This document shows positions 1 to 8,992 of a stretch of DNA of 18,081 bases, piece after piece. Within the stretch, counting starts at the first letter, position 1; every line of letters starts with the position of its first letter. The translations under genes and the position numbers were made by a program. The notes under the pieces are model-generated. The model saw only the letters and a program-made list of their open reading frames with translations, ran no database searches and was not told where the DNA came from. The stretch comes from JBAZKK01 sp964456925. Its GTDB lineage: Bacteria > Omnitrophota > Gorgyraeia > Gygaellales > Profunditerraquicolaceae. Where the stretch lies: contig CAYWCX010000022.1 of assembly GCA_964456925.1 (NCBI GenBank), positions 1 through 18,081 of the forward strand. Direction: 5' to 3'.

Positions 1-752
1 TGTGGGGTAGCGGCGATTTCGTAAATGAGGACATCAAGATAAATGAAAAATTTCTTTTATTAATAGGTTATTATTTAGCAGAAGGAAGTGCTGAGGTTGA
101 AAGAAGAAGATTAAGATTTACTCTTGGCGCACATGAGCGAGGTTATATTGAAGAGATTAAAAACCTTATAAAAGATATTTTTGGTTTAGAGGCCAAAGAG
201 GAAACGAAAGATAACCAGAGTTGGGTCAGTATTACTGTGCACAACGCTGTTTTAACTAATTTTTTTGTGCGCTTATTAGGAAAAGGCGCTCATACAAAAA
301 AAATACCGGAATGGATGCTATATCTGCCACCCCATAAACAGAAATGGATTATTGTGGGGTTGTTTCGGGGAGATGGCTGTCATTATTATGGAAAGATACG
401 CGATAGGCTTATTTTAACTTTAGGCAACCGCAGTCTTATTGAACAGGCTTTATGGCTTCTTTATCGATTGAATTACCCGTTTAGTTTTGAGGAGTTCCGG
501 AGCAATGATATAAAATTAAGAAAAAAAGCATATTCTGTTTCGATTTCCCCGATGGAATGCCCCGACCTAATAGATTCTATGGGCGGGAAAGAAAGGCGAG
601 TTCGTAAATACCAGAAATTTTATTCCAAGGTTGGTAATCAATATATCTTCCCCGTTACTTCTATTGAAGAATTTAATTATGAAGGAGAAGTATGGAATTT
701 GGAAGTCGAAAAAGATAACAGCTATATCGTTAATTCTGTAGCTGTACACAAT
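1..752 (+). mobile_element. Intein 1 of NrdJ (C-terminal part), LAGLIDADG homing endonuclease type
   Basis: The in-frame translation from base 3 does not resemble ribonucleotide reductase. It contains two LAGLIDADG-type motifs, LLIGYYLAEGS (about 54-89) and GLFRGDG (357-377), typical of a DOD homing endonuclease inside an intein. The C-terminal splicing blocks are clear: VWNLEVEKDNSYIVN, then VAVHN at 738-752, followed by Cys at 753-755 as the +1 nucleophile. The canonical His-Asn end suggests a splicing-competent C-terminus. Extein sequence resumes with CLMNAARELGQLSACF. The usual class II sequence at this place is NSPTLMNAG, so the insertion site is probably between that Pro and the +1 residue. 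The N-terminal Cys/Ser and block B lie upstream of the window. Confidence 0.9.
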
Positions 753-3700
753 TGCCTGATGAATGCGGCAAGAGAGCTGGGGCAGCTCTCCGCCTGTTTT
801 ACCCTCCCTATCGAAGATGCCATGGAGTCGATATTCGAGACCTTAAAGGCCACTGCCATTATCCATAAGTCAGGAGGCGGCACCGGGTTTTCCTTTTCGC
901 GGCTGCGCCCCAAAAATTCGGTAGTCAAGACTACCGGAGGGGTGGCTTCGGGACCGGTCTCCTTTATGAGGGTTTATGATTCTGCCACCGAAGCGGTAAA
1001 ACAAGGCGGTACCCGCCGCGGCGCAAACATGGGGATCCTGCGCGTGGACCACCCCGATATCGTGGAATTTATCACCTGCAAAGAAAGTAACAAGGCCATC
1101 AACAACTTCAATATCTCGGTCGCGATCACCGACGATTTTATGCAAAAGCTAAAAAACGGCGAGGATTACGACCTTATAGACCCGCACACCAAGAAGGTAG
1201 TGGAGCGTCTGAATACCAAAGAGGTCTTTGAATTAATCGTAAAGCAGGCGCATAAAAACGGCGAGCCCGGAATAATTTTTATCGACCGCGTCAACCAAAG
1301 TAACCCCACCCCAAAATTAGGAAAGATCGAAAGTACTAATCCCTGCGTTATAGGAGATACCTTGGTCTCTACCGAAAAAGGCCTGATGAAGATAAACGAC
1401 CTTGCTAAAGGATATCCCAACGGCGGGATAGAGATACTTACAGATGATAGAGCCTTGGATGTTCTCTATGGCCCTGGAGAAAGCGGCGGCATAGCCACCG
1501 AGACAAGGTTGGGCCTTAAGTTACGGCCGGTTACCAGGGTTTTTAGCACGGGGGTTAAGCCGGTATTTAAAATCATTACGGAATCCGGATTTGAATTAAT
1601 TGCTACCGCTGACCATCAGATTATGACTCCGGATGGGTGGGTAAAAGTCAAGGACCTAAAATGCGGCCAGGATAGGGTTTTTCTTCAGAAGGGGACGGGC
1701 CAGTTTAATTCCAGCTATGACTTTCCCTACGAGATTCAAAATGAATATAAAGGAGAAAACGGCACAACCTATAAGTTCAATTTTCCGACAGCGTGGTCTA
1801 AAGAATTAGGCCAGATATTGGGTTGGTTGATAGGAGATGGCTGGCTGCGCGAAGGGGATGAAAATTGCAGGGTCGGGTTTACCTTTAGCCAAGAAGATAA
1901 ACAGGTCCTTGAATACCTTAAGCCGATTGTAAATAATTTCTATGGCTCCGAGATACAGGAAGTGCTCAGGGAAAATAATGTTTACCATCTTTCATATCAC
2001 AGTAAATATTTTGTAGAGTTTTTTAAACGTTTAGGAGTTAAAGCGTGGCAGTCAGAACAAAAAGATCTGCCTGAATTAATTTATACAGCGCCAAAGGAAG
2101 CGGTAATTGGCTTCTTACAGGGATTATTTACAGCGGATGGGACGGTCAACTACAGGGAAGATCATTCTTCGTATGTGAGGCTTACGGCCAAGTCTCAAAA
2201 GCTCCTGAAGGGCGTTCAAAATATCCTCTTGAATCTGGGGATAAAATCGCGCATATACGATAGATGCAGAGGAGAAAGAGTAAGTTTTACTTATGTAGCG
2301 AGGTCTGGCGAACCTAGGAATTATAAAAGCGACGGCATATGCTTTGAATTAGAGATTTCCCGGGAAAGCGTCCTTTCTTTTTTAGAAATAGTCGGTTTTT
2401 TGTGCGAAAGGCATTCTCAGAAAATAATTAAGTTTAAAAGCAAGAGTTATTACCGGGATTCTTTTGAAGAGAAAATCAAGAGTATAATTGCTGTCGGTGA
2501 AGAAATGGTGTATGACCTGACAGAGCCCGAGACCCTTTCTTTTATTACCAACGGGTTTATATCGCTCGATTGCGGTGAGCAGCCCCTCTTACCTTATGAA
2601 AGTTGCGACCTCGGCTCAATTAATCTCGACCGTATGTGCAGGAAGGCGAACGGCCGCCTCGAAATCGACTGGCAGAGGCTTAAAACAGTAACCCGCCTTG
2701 CAGTGCATTTCCTGGATAACCTTATTGACGTCAATAAATACCCTTTGCCGGAAATTGAAAAGTCTACCAAGCTTACGCGCAAGATAGGGTTGGGCGTGAT
2801 GGGCTGGGCGAGCCTTTTGATACGCTTGGGTATTCCTTATGATTCCGAGGAAGCGGTAGCGCTGGCTGAAAAAGTGATGTCTTTTATCCTAGATGAGGGT
2901 TTAAAAAAATCCCAGGAATTAGCCGAGATAAAAGGGGCGTTCCCCGCCTATAAGGGCAGCATTTACGATAAAAAGCAAAAAGGCATTAAATTACGTAACG
3001 CCACTTTAACCACTATCGCGCCTACCGGCACCATCAGTATTATCGCCGGGCCGTGTTCGTCGGGAATCGAGCCGCTGTTTGCCATCGTCTATTACCGCAA
3101 GGTAATGGATAACGATAAATTGGTGGAGGCGGACCCTTTATTCGAAGAGGTTGCGCGGCAGCGCGGTTTCTACAGTCCAGAGTTAATGCAGAAGATTGCG
3201 GATAAGGGCACGCTTAAGGACATCCCCGGAGTCCCCGAGGACGTCAAGCGCATCTTTGTCACTGCCCATGATATCTCCCCGGAGTGGCACGTGCGCATGC
3301 AGGCGGCCTTTCAGAAATACGTGCACAACGCCACCTCCAAGACGATTAATTTTCCGCACGAGGCCACCATTGATGACGTCAGGAAGGCTTACCTGTTAGC
3401 CTACGATTTGGACTGCAAGGGCATTACCATCTATCGCGACAAGAGCCGCGAAGAACAAGTTTTGAACATCGGCACGGTCAATAATCCGAAAGCGGAACAG
3501 GAAGCAGCAGCGCCGGGCGCGAAAAAAGAGATTGCCCCGCGGCCGCGGCCCGAGGTTATTATCGGGACCACCACCAAGGTTGCCACCGGTTGCGGCAACC
3601 TTTACGTTACTATCAATGTCGACGAAGAAGGCAGGCCCTTCGAGCTTTTTACCCAGATGGGCAAGGCCGGCGGTTGCGCCGCATCGCAGCTGGAGGCGAT

Positions 3701-4055
3701 CGGCCGTCTGGTCTCGCTGGGTTTCCGTTCCGGGATTGAAGTCAAGTCTATTATAGAGCAGTTACGCAACATCCGTTGTCCCTCGCCTTCCTGGGAAAAG
3801 GGGCAGCGCATCTTTTCCTGCGCCGACGCCATTGCGCGGGTAGTTGAGAAAAGGTTGCTTAGCAACCAGCTTGACCCCGCCGCAATCGAGGTTACGCCGG
3901 TGGCGATGAAGCATTCCCGCGATGACCAGGGTACCCCGGTAATAGAAGATAAGCCCCACGGTAACATCGTGGGGGTTTGCCCGGACTGCGGGGGCGCGCT
4001 TCGGCATGAAGAGGGTTGCGTAAAATGCCATGCCTGCGGTTTCTCGAAGTGCTAA
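1..4055 (+). CDS. nrdJ: Adenosylcobalamin-dependent (class II) ribonucleotide reductase, 5'-truncated, carrying two inteins
   Basis: This enzyme reduces ribonucleotides to deoxyribonucleotides for DNA synthesis, using a B12-generated thiyl radical. The gene is open at the left edge: the frame runs from base 3 without a stop to TAA at 4053-4055, giving 1350 codons, of which about 691 are extein. Visible extein blocks are LMNAARELGQLSACF (753 onward, with the redox Cys in SACF), SGGGTGFSFSRLRP, the active-site motif NP-CGEQ split by intein 2, YESCDLGSINL (the partner redox Cys) and APTGTIS. After the catalytic barrel comes a TSCPD domain (about 3550-3860) and a Cys-rich zinc-ribbon tail (CPDCGG and CHACGFSKC), as in long NrdJ proteins. 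The ATP-cone/N-terminal region lies outside the window. The GTG at 237 is internal to intein 1 and is not a start. The inteins are visibly AT-richer than the exteins. Family assignment is firm. Confidence 0.95.
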   Translation, partial: WGSGDFVNEDIKINEKFLLLIGYYLAEGSAEVERRRLRFTLGAHERGYIEEIKNLIKDIFGLEAKEETKDNQSWVSITVHNAVLTNFFVRLLGKGAHTKKIPEWMLYLPPHKQKWIIVGLFRGDGCHYYGKIRDRLILTLGNRSLIEQALWLLYRLNYPFSFEEFRSNDIKLRKKAYSVSISPMECPDLIDSMGGKERRVRKYQKFYSKVGNQYIFPVTSIEEFNYEGEVWNLEVEKDNSYIVNSVAVHNCLMNAARELGQLSACFTLPIEDAMESIFETLKATAIIHKSGGGTGFSFSRLRPKNSVVKTTGGVASGPVSFMRVYDSATEAVKQGGTRRGANMGILRVDHPDIVEFITCKESNKAINNFNISVAITDDFMQKLKNGEDYDLIDPHTKKVVERLNTKEVFELIVKQAHKNGEPGIIFIDRVNQSNPTPKLGKIESTNPCVIGDTLVSTEKGLMKINDLAKGYPNGGIEILTDDRALDVLYGPGESGGIATETRLGLKLRPVTRVFSTGVKPVFKIITESGFELIATADHQIMTPDGWVKVKDLKCGQDRVFLQKGTGQFNSSYDFPYEIQNEYKGENGTTYKFNFPTAWSKELGQILGWLIGDGWLREGDENCRVGFTFSQEDKQVLEYLKPIVNNFYGSEIQEVLRENNVYHLSYHSKYFVEFFKRLGVKAWQSEQKDLPELIYTAPKEAVIGFLQGLFTADGTVNYREDHSSYVRLTAKSQKLLKGVQNILLNLGIKSRIYDRCRGERVSFTYVARSGEPRNYKSDGICFELEISRESVLSFLEIVGFLCERHSQKIIKFKSKSYYRDSFEEKIKSIIAVGEEMVYDLTEPETLSFITNGFISLDCGEQPLLPYESCDLGSINLDRMCRKANGRLEIDWQRLKTVTRLAVHFLDNLIDVNKYPLPEIEKSTKLTRKIGLGVMGWASLLIRLGIPYDSEEAVALAEKVMSFILDEGLKKSQELAEIKGAFPAYKGSIYDKKQKGIKLRNATLTTIAPTGTISIIAGPCSSGIEPLFAIVYYRKVMDNDKLVEADPLFEEVARQRGFYSPELMQKIADKGTLKDIPGVPEDVKRIFVTAHDISPEWHVRMQAAFQKYVHNATSKTINFPHEATIDDVRKAYLLAYDLDCKGITIYRDKSREEQVLNIGTVNNPKAEQEAAAPGAKKEIAPRPRPEVIIGTTTKVATGCGNLYVTINVDEEGRPFELFTQMGKAGGCAASQLEAIGRLVSLGFRSGIEVKSIIEQLRNIRCPSPSWEKGQRIFSCADAIARVVEKRLLSNQLDPAAIEVTPVAMKHSRDDQGTPVIEDKPHGNIVGVCPDCGGALRHEEGCVKCHACGFSKC
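1344..2570 (+). mobile_element. Intein 2 of NrdJ (complete, 409 aa), inserted before the radical cysteine, C-terminal Asp
   Basis: The insertion splits the class II reductase motif NP/CGEQ. Block A is CVIGDTLVSTEKG with Cys1 at 1344-1346. Block B is TADHQIMTPDGW. The endonuclease domain has two LAGLIDADG-type motifs, LGWLIGDG (1818-1841) and GLFTADG. Block F is MVYDLTEPETLSFITNG. The intein ends GFISLD at 2570, directly before the +1 Cys of CGEQ (2571-2573). Nearly all inteins end in His-Asn; here the last two residues are Leu-Asp (codons CTC GAT). Inteins with C-terminal Asp or Gln are known to be able to splice, including some in ribonucleotide reductases, so activity is possible but not assured. 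Unless it is removed the reductase should be inactive, because the +1 Cys is also the thiyl-radical Cys. The sequence is AT-richer than the flanking extein, consistent with lateral acquisition. Confidence 0.93.
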
Positions 4056-4073
4056 TCCCGTAAAAGATAAGCG

Positions 4074-5357
4074 ATGAAAAAGATATTATATATCGTGCTG
4101 GACGGCTTGGGGGATTTACCGCTTAAAGATTTGGGGAACAAGACCCCGCTTGAAGCAGCCCTCACCCCTAATTTAGACCGCCTGGCGCAAAAGGGCATTA
4201 CCGGTTTTGTCTATCCGGTAGCAAAAGGCGTTGCCCCGGAGTCCGACATTGCGGTAATCAGCCTCCTGGGTTATGACGCCGCCGAGTATTATACCGGCAG
4301 AGGGCCTTTAGAGTCTTTTGCCGAGGGGCTGGCGGTTAACGACGGGGACGTGGCATTGCGGGTCAATTTTGCCACCGTGGAGCCCGACGGAAAAACCATC
4401 AGGGACCGCCGGGTAGGAAGGAACCTCACTACCGAAGAAGCCACGGCTTTATCCAAAGAAATAAATTCCAAAGTAACCTTGTCCAGCGCGACCTTTGAAT
4501 TTAAGAATACCATCGGCCACCGCGGGGTGCTCGTGATACGCGGGATGCGCTCCAGGTTATCCGGTTGGATTACCAATACCGACCCTGCCTATGACCGCGA
4601 GGGGGTCTTTGGGGTAGCCAGGGAAAAATTTGAAAATTTTGTGGCGATTTCTTCTCCTATGTCGGGATACGAAAAATCCCCGGAGGCGGTTGAGGCGGCC
4701 AACCTCTTAAACGAGTTCACCCAGAAGTCCAATAAGGTTCTTGATGATTCCGCCTTGAACAAGAAGAGGGTTGCCGAAGGCAATCTCCCCGCCAATATTA
4801 TCCTTGCCCGCGATGCCGGCGACCATCTCCCGAAGTTCCCCAAGATCGAGGCGGTCTATAATATTAAATTCGGTTGCTTCGTGCAGATGCCGGTTGAAAA
4901 GGGCATCGCCTTATTGACCGGGATGGAGATAATCGGGATTCCGCAGTCGAGCGGCCATCTTGACGTGGATTACCCGGTTTGGGCGAAGGTGGCGCTGGAG
5001 TCCCTGAAGATTTACGACGGGATTTATGTGCACATCAAAGGCCCGGATGAACCGGCCCACGACGGAGATTACGAAAAAAAGAAGGAAATTATCGAGGCGA
5101 TCGATAAATTTTTCTTTAACAGCCTCCTGGGCAAACTCGATCTCGGCGATACCGTGGTAGCGGTGACCGCAGACCATTCTACGGTCTGTAGCATCAAGGC
5201 CCATTCCGCCGACCCGGTGCCTTTATTGATTTCGGGAGCCGGCATCAAAGCCGACGGGTCCTTAAGTTTCTCCGAGAAAGCTACTAAGTTCGGCTCAATC
5301 GGTGAATTAAAAGGCCGGGATATTATGCCTCTCTTGATAAAACTGGCCCAGCAATAG
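4074..5357 (+). CDS. apgM: 2,3-bisphosphoglycerate-independent phosphoglycerate mutase, archaeal type
   Basis: The enzyme interconverts 3- and 2-phosphoglycerate in glycolysis and gluconeogenesis in the cytoplasm. It belongs to the alkaline-phosphatase superfamily and needs two divalent metals. The N-terminus ILYIVLDGLGD carries the metal-binding Asp10, PESDIA at 55-60 holds the presumed phosphoserine Ser57, and GYDAAEYYTGRGPLE follows. Late metal ligands are in HIKGPDEPAHDGDY and VTADHSTVCSIKAHSADPVPLL. At 427 residues it is slightly longer than the roughly 400 usual for ApgM and lacks the size and order of the bacterial GpmI type. The ATG at 4074 lies 18 bases after nrdJ with only a weak purine-rich stretch before it. 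It may be co-transcribed with nrdJ. Its 3' end contains a promoter candidate for mnmG. Confidence 0.93.
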   Translation: MKKILYIVLDGLGDLPLKDLGNKTPLEAALTPNLDRLAQKGITGFVYPVAKGVAPESDIAVISLLGYDAAEYYTGRGPLESFAEGLAVNDGDVALRVNFATVEPDGKTIRDRRVGRNLTTEEATALSKEINSKVTLSSATFEFKNTIGHRGVLVIRGMRSRLSGWITNTDPAYDREGVFGVAREKFENFVAISSPMSGYEKSPEAVEAANLLNEFTQKSNKVLDDSALNKKRVAEGNLPANIILARDAGDHLPKFPKIEAVYNIKFGCFVQMPVEKGIALLTGMEIIGIPQSSGHLDVDYPVWAKVALESLKIYDGIYVHIKGPDEPAHDGDYEKKKEIIEAIDKFFFNSLLGKLDLGDTVVAVTADHSTVCSIKAHSADPVPLLISGAGIKADGSLSFSEKATKFGSIGELKGRDIMPLLIKLAQQ

Positions 5358-5363
5358 TATAAT
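5334..5363 (+). promoter_or_regulatory. Sigma70-like promoter candidate for mnmG
   Basis: TTGATA (5334-5339) and a perfect TATAAT (5358-5363) are separated by 18 bases. The -35 box is within the last codons of apgM and the -10 overlaps its stop. The predicted transcript would start near 5370, leaving a leader of about 38 bases before the mnmG ATG. This is seen directly as consensus matches; use in vivo is inferred. Confidence 0.55.
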
Positions 5364-5407
5364 AATAAAATCCCGCAGTTAAAATCACCCCCTGTGTTTT
5401 TAAGAAA

Positions 5408-7264
5408 ATGAATAACTATGAGGTAATTGTAGTGGGGGCCGGGCATGCCGGCATTGAAGCTGCCCTGGCGGCAAGCCGCCTGGGCTGCTCTACCCTTCTG
5501 GTTACCCTAAGCGCACAAACTATCGGCCGCATGAGCTGTAACCCCGCTATCGGCGGAGTAGGCAAGGGGCAGCTGGTAAAAGAAATAGACGCCCTCGGCG
5601 GCGAGATGGCCCGGGCAGCGGATGCCTGCGGAATCCAGTTCAGGATACTCAATGCTTCTAAGGGGCCTGCGGTGCAATCCAGCCGCGCCCAGGAGGACCG
5701 TGCCCTCTATCAAAAATATATGCAAAATAAAACCACTGCTCAGGGAAACCTTAGGGTTAAGGAAGGGGAGGTAACGGGTTTAATCTTAGAGAATAACAAA
5801 GTTATTGGCGTGGAATGCGTTGATACAACCCTGCGCGCTAAAACAGTAGTCATTGCTACCGGCACATTCCTGGGCGGCGTAATCCATATCGGCCTGGAAA
5901 GATACGAGGCCGGCAGGATTAATGAGCCGGCAAGCATGCAACTATCTTTAAGCCTTAAGAAGTCCGGTCTGGAAACGGGCCGGCTCAAAACTTGCACTAC
6001 TCCCCGGCTTAATGGCGCAACGCTTGATTTTTCCCGGATGGCCGCTCAAGCCGGAGATTCAGAAATAAAGCCGTTTTCTTTTTCTACGCGCAAGATTACG
6101 CTAGAGCAGCGCCCCTGTTACCTTAGTTATACTAATAGAGAGACCCATGAAATTATCCGGCAAGCCTTAAAAGATAAGAAATTGGTTTCTATTATCAGCC
6201 AGGGGATAAACCCCCGCTATTGTCCCTCGATAGAAGATAAGGTGCAGCATTTTCCCGGAAAAGAAAGGCACCAGATCTTTGTGGAGCCCGAAGGATTGGA
6301 TACCTCTGAATATTATGCCAACGGCCTGTTTACTTTTCTGCCTCGGCAAACGCAGACAGACCTGGTGCATACCATACCCGGATTAGAGAAGGCAGAAATC
6401 GCTAAATTCGGTTATGGCATAGAATACGATTTTGTCTTTCCCACCCAACTTTATCCCACCCTGGAAACAAAACAAATCAAGAACCTGTATCTGGCCGGAC
6501 AGATTAACGGGACAACCGGTTACGAAGAGGCGGCGGCTCAGGGGTTAGTCGCCGGCATAAATGCATCTTTGCGCGTAAAGGATAAGGAGCCGCTTATTTT
6601 AGACCGCAGCAGCAGTTACATCGGAGTGCTGATTGACGATTTAACTACCAAAGGTACCGATGAACCCTACCGCATGTTTACTTCCCGGGTAGAATACCGC
6701 CTCCTCCTGCGTGAAGATAATGCGGATTTACGGCTGAATAAAATAGGCTGTGAAGTAGGCCTAATATCAAAAGAAAGGTATCTTAAAACACAGGCCAAAA
6801 TAGAGGCGATCAGAAAAGGAATTGATATTTTGAAGAATACGCGCCTGAGGCCGACGTTAGAAATAAATGAGAAGATCGAGCGTATTAAAACTACGCCCAT
6901 AAAAAGGGTAGTTACCCTGGAAGATATTTTGAAGAGACCGGAAGTTAGTTTAGAAGATTTAAAGATACTTAGCCCTGCCGGCTTAGTTATACCAGAAACC
7001 GCTTGCCGCCAGGTGGAAATCGAAGTAAAATATACTGGCTTTATCCAAAGGCAGCTCGCCGAAGTAGATAGATTTAAGAATTTAGAAAAAATTAAATTAC
7101 CGACGGATTTGGATTATAACGGTATACCCGGGTTATCCCGCGAAATAGAGGAAAAACTGAGCCAGTTTAAACCCATGAACCTGGGCCAGGCATCGCGCAT
7201 TTCCGGCGTAACACCGGCAGCCATTTCCATCTTGATGGTTTATTTAAGAAAAATTAATAGGTGA
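5408..7264 (+). CDS. mnmG: tRNA uridine-5-carboxymethylaminomethyl modification enzyme MnmG (GidA)
   Basis: With MnmE, this FAD- and NADH-dependent enzyme adds the (carboxymethyl)aminomethyl group to U34 of certain tRNAs, improving decoding of codons ending in A or G. The N-terminal Rossmann dinucleotide-binding motif VVGAGHAGIEAA spans residues 8-19. The family signature RMSCNPAIGGVGKGQL is at 41-56, and the second signature GQINGTTGYEEAAAQGL is near 361-377. The C-terminal helical domain ends GLSREIEEKLSQF, then QASRISGVTPAAISIL. At 618 residues it is full length. No mnmE is in the window. The start ATG lacks an obvious Shine-Dalgarno (the bases before it are TTTTTAAGAAA), but the protein begins exactly where the family does. 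It is followed 18 bases later by the phosphate transporter gene. Confidence 0.97.
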   Translation: MNNYEVIVVGAGHAGIEAALAASRLGCSTLLVTLSAQTIGRMSCNPAIGGVGKGQLVKEIDALGGEMARAADACGIQFRILNASKGPAVQSSRAQEDRALYQKYMQNKTTAQGNLRVKEGEVTGLILENNKVIGVECVDTTLRAKTVVIATGTFLGGVIHIGLERYEAGRINEPASMQLSLSLKKSGLETGRLKTCTTPRLNGATLDFSRMAAQAGDSEIKPFSFSTRKITLEQRPCYLSYTNRETHEIIRQALKDKKLVSIISQGINPRYCPSIEDKVQHFPGKERHQIFVEPEGLDTSEYYANGLFTFLPRQTQTDLVHTIPGLEKAEIAKFGYGIEYDFVFPTQLYPTLETKQIKNLYLAGQINGTTGYEEAAAQGLVAGINASLRVKDKEPLILDRSSSYIGVLIDDLTTKGTDEPYRMFTSRVEYRLLLREDNADLRLNKIGCEVGLISKERYLKTQAKIEAIRKGIDILKNTRLRPTLEINEKIERIKTTPIKRVVTLEDILKRPEVSLEDLKILSPAGLVIPETACRQVEIEVKYTGFIQRQLAEVDRFKNLEKIKLPTDLDYNGIPGLSREIEEKLSQFKPMNLGQASRISGVTPAAISILMVYLRKINR

Positions 7265-7282
7265 TTATTAGGGAGAGAAAAT

Positions 7283-8905
7283 ATGGCTAAAGAAGTTATA
7301 TTTGGTATTTTGGGAGGCTTGGGCTTATTTATCTATGGCATATGGCAGATGAGCGAAGGGCTGCATAAGGTCTTTGGCGGAAGGATGCGCAAGATTCTCC
7401 ACAGTCTCACCGGCAGCCCAGTCAAAGGTGTTTTGGTTGGTACAGGCATTACCAGCATAATTCAGTCCTCTTCCGCTACCACGGTGATGGTGGTAGGTTT
7501 TGTGAATGCGGGCTTGATGACGCTTGTCCAGGCATTAGGCGTGATATTCGGCGCTAATATCGGTACCACTGTCACTGGCCAGATAATCGCTTTTAGACTT
7601 ACGGATTACGTCCTTCCGATTATCGGCATCGGGATGCTGACTATATTTCTTGCCAAGAGAAAAAGCCATAAATACCTGGGCGAGTTCCTGATGGGGTTTG
7701 GCATCCTTTTTCTGGGTTTGAACATATTAACCAACGTCGTTAAACCCTTAGAGCAATACCCCTGGTTTAATAATGCGTTTGTTACTTTTAGCAGGAACCC
7801 CTTTTTAGGAATATTAACCGGCATGGTTGTCACCGCGATACTACAGAGCAGCTCTGTGACTACAGGTATGGTTATAGGTTTAGCCATGGTAAATTTAATT
7901 GACCTGCGTGCGGCTATACTTTTGGTTTTAGGTTGCGACATAGGGACCTGCGTTACGGCATTAATCGCCTCCATCGGCACTAATATTTCTGCAAGGAGAG
8001 CGGCGGTAGGGCACATAATGTTTAATATTATCGGAGTAATTATCTTTCTTCCTTTCTTAGGTTTTTTCCAGAATCTGGTCAGCCACACCTCTGGCGACCT
8101 ACCCCGGCAGATTGCTAATGCCAACACCTTATTCAAGGTGGTAAACACCCTTCTTTTCTTGCCGTTTGTACCTCTATATGCAAAGTTTCTTACCCGGGTG
8201 GTTAAAGGCGAAGAAGAAGAAGAGATTGAGTACCTTCCTAAATATCTTGAGCGCCATTTATTGAATACTCCGCCCATTGCCATAGAGGCGGCGATTAAAG
8301 AAACAGTCAGGACTTTAGGCTTGACCCAGAGAATGGTGGGCATTGCCATGAACAGTTTTTTAAAAAATGACCAAAAGTCCTTGGAAAAAATAACCCGCGG
8401 CGAAGAAGCAGTGGATTCTTTAAGAGAGGCTATCACAAACTACCTTGTGGAATTAATGCAGCAGGAATTAAGCCAGGAGGAATCCAGGAAGATACCCCCG
8501 CTTATACACGCAATTAATGACGTGGAAAGAATAGGAGACCACGCCGAGAACTTAAGGGATTTAGCCGAGCAGAAGATTGACAGCAAGCTTACCTTTTCCA
8601 GCATGGCCACGGAAGAATTGCGCAAGATGTACGATGATATAAACCGGATGATTAGTTGCGCGATTAATGCCCTGGAAATCAAAAATATAAATGAGGCAAA
8701 GCTGGTTTTAGAACAGGAGTGCGAAATCAACACCTTAAGAGACAGATTAAAAGAGAACCATGTAAAACGCCTGGAAGAGGGGCAATGCAACGTCCTTTCA
8801 GGAGTAATCTTTTTAGATACCATCAGCAATCTCGAGAAGATAGGCGACCACCTCACCAACGTGGCCCAGGCAGTGATAGCAGGCCTGCAATACGGCGCTG
8901 GTTAG
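7283..8905 (+). CDS. Na+/phosphate cotransporter (Na/Pi cotransporter II family) with C-terminal PhoU-like domain
   Basis: A membrane protein predicted to couple sodium to phosphate movement, in the PF02690 family like bacterial NptA/YjbB. It shows the duplicated repeat of this family: GTGITSIIQSSSATT with GANIGTTVTG in the first half, and TAILQSSSVTTGMV with GCDIGTCVTA in the second, each with the QSSS motif, set among about eight hydrophobic segments up to roughly residue 305. From about residue 340 it becomes soluble and helical with two PhoU-type signatures, VERIGDHAENL and LEKIGDHLTNV, the arrangement found in bacterial fusion members. A good ribosome binding site, GGGAG at 7271-7275, precedes the ATG. 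Whether it imports or exports phosphate cannot be read from the sequence. Length, 540 residues, is normal for the fused form. Confidence 0.92.
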   Translation: MAKEVIFGILGGLGLFIYGIWQMSEGLHKVFGGRMRKILHSLTGSPVKGVLVGTGITSIIQSSSATTVMVVGFVNAGLMTLVQALGVIFGANIGTTVTGQIIAFRLTDYVLPIIGIGMLTIFLAKRKSHKYLGEFLMGFGILFLGLNILTNVVKPLEQYPWFNNAFVTFSRNPFLGILTGMVVTAILQSSSVTTGMVIGLAMVNLIDLRAAILLVLGCDIGTCVTALIASIGTNISARRAAVGHIMFNIIGVIIFLPFLGFFQNLVSHTSGDLPRQIANANTLFKVVNTLLFLPFVPLYAKFLTRVVKGEEEEEIEYLPKYLERHLLNTPPIAIEAAIKETVRTLGLTQRMVGIAMNSFLKNDQKSLEKITRGEEAVDSLREAITNYLVELMQQELSQEESRKIPPLIHAINDVERIGDHAENLRDLAEQKIDSKLTFSSMATEELRKMYDDINRMISCAINALEIKNINEAKLVLEQECEINTLRDRLKENHVKRLEEGQCNVLSGVIFLDTISNLEKIGDHLTNVAQAVIAGLQYGAG

Positions 8906-8922
8906 CTTAAGGTTAAATACCC

Positions 8923-8951
8923 TTGACCGTAGCCCCTCCCTGTTATATAAT
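8923..8951 (+). promoter_or_regulatory. Near-consensus sigma70-like promoter upstream of nadE and the nitrogen gene cluster
   Basis: TTGACC (8923-8928) and a perfect TATAAT (8946-8951) are separated by exactly 17 bases in the 87-base gap after the phosphate transporter. The predicted start is near 8958, about 35 bases before the nadE GTG. No other intergenic space of promoter size with clear boxes is seen before 17764, so it may drive the whole downstream gene run. Confidence 0.7.
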
Positions 8952-8992
8952 CTTTCCGTTAACAAGGCATCATCAGCGGTTTTTACCTTAGC

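Noticed and set aside
3196..3756. Short + strand open frames inside nrdJ in other frames
   Set aside because: They overlap the conserved catalytic and TSCPD regions of NrdJ and have composition typical of out-of-frame shadows.
237..4055. GTG at 237 as the start of the first protein
   Set aside because: The frame is open back to base 3 and the upstream codons encode the first LAGLIDADG motif of the intein, so 237 is internal to a protein that begins outside the window.
7606..8436. 276-codon open frame on the minus strand
   Set aside because: It lies wholly antisense to the Na+/phosphate cotransporter, whose family motifs are in the + frame. The minus translation has no recognisable domain.
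8906..8945. Possible terminator hairpin after the phosphate transporter (AAGG...CCTT)
   Set aside because: The stem is only four pairs and has no T-run; the same bases form the -35 region of a much better promoter match.
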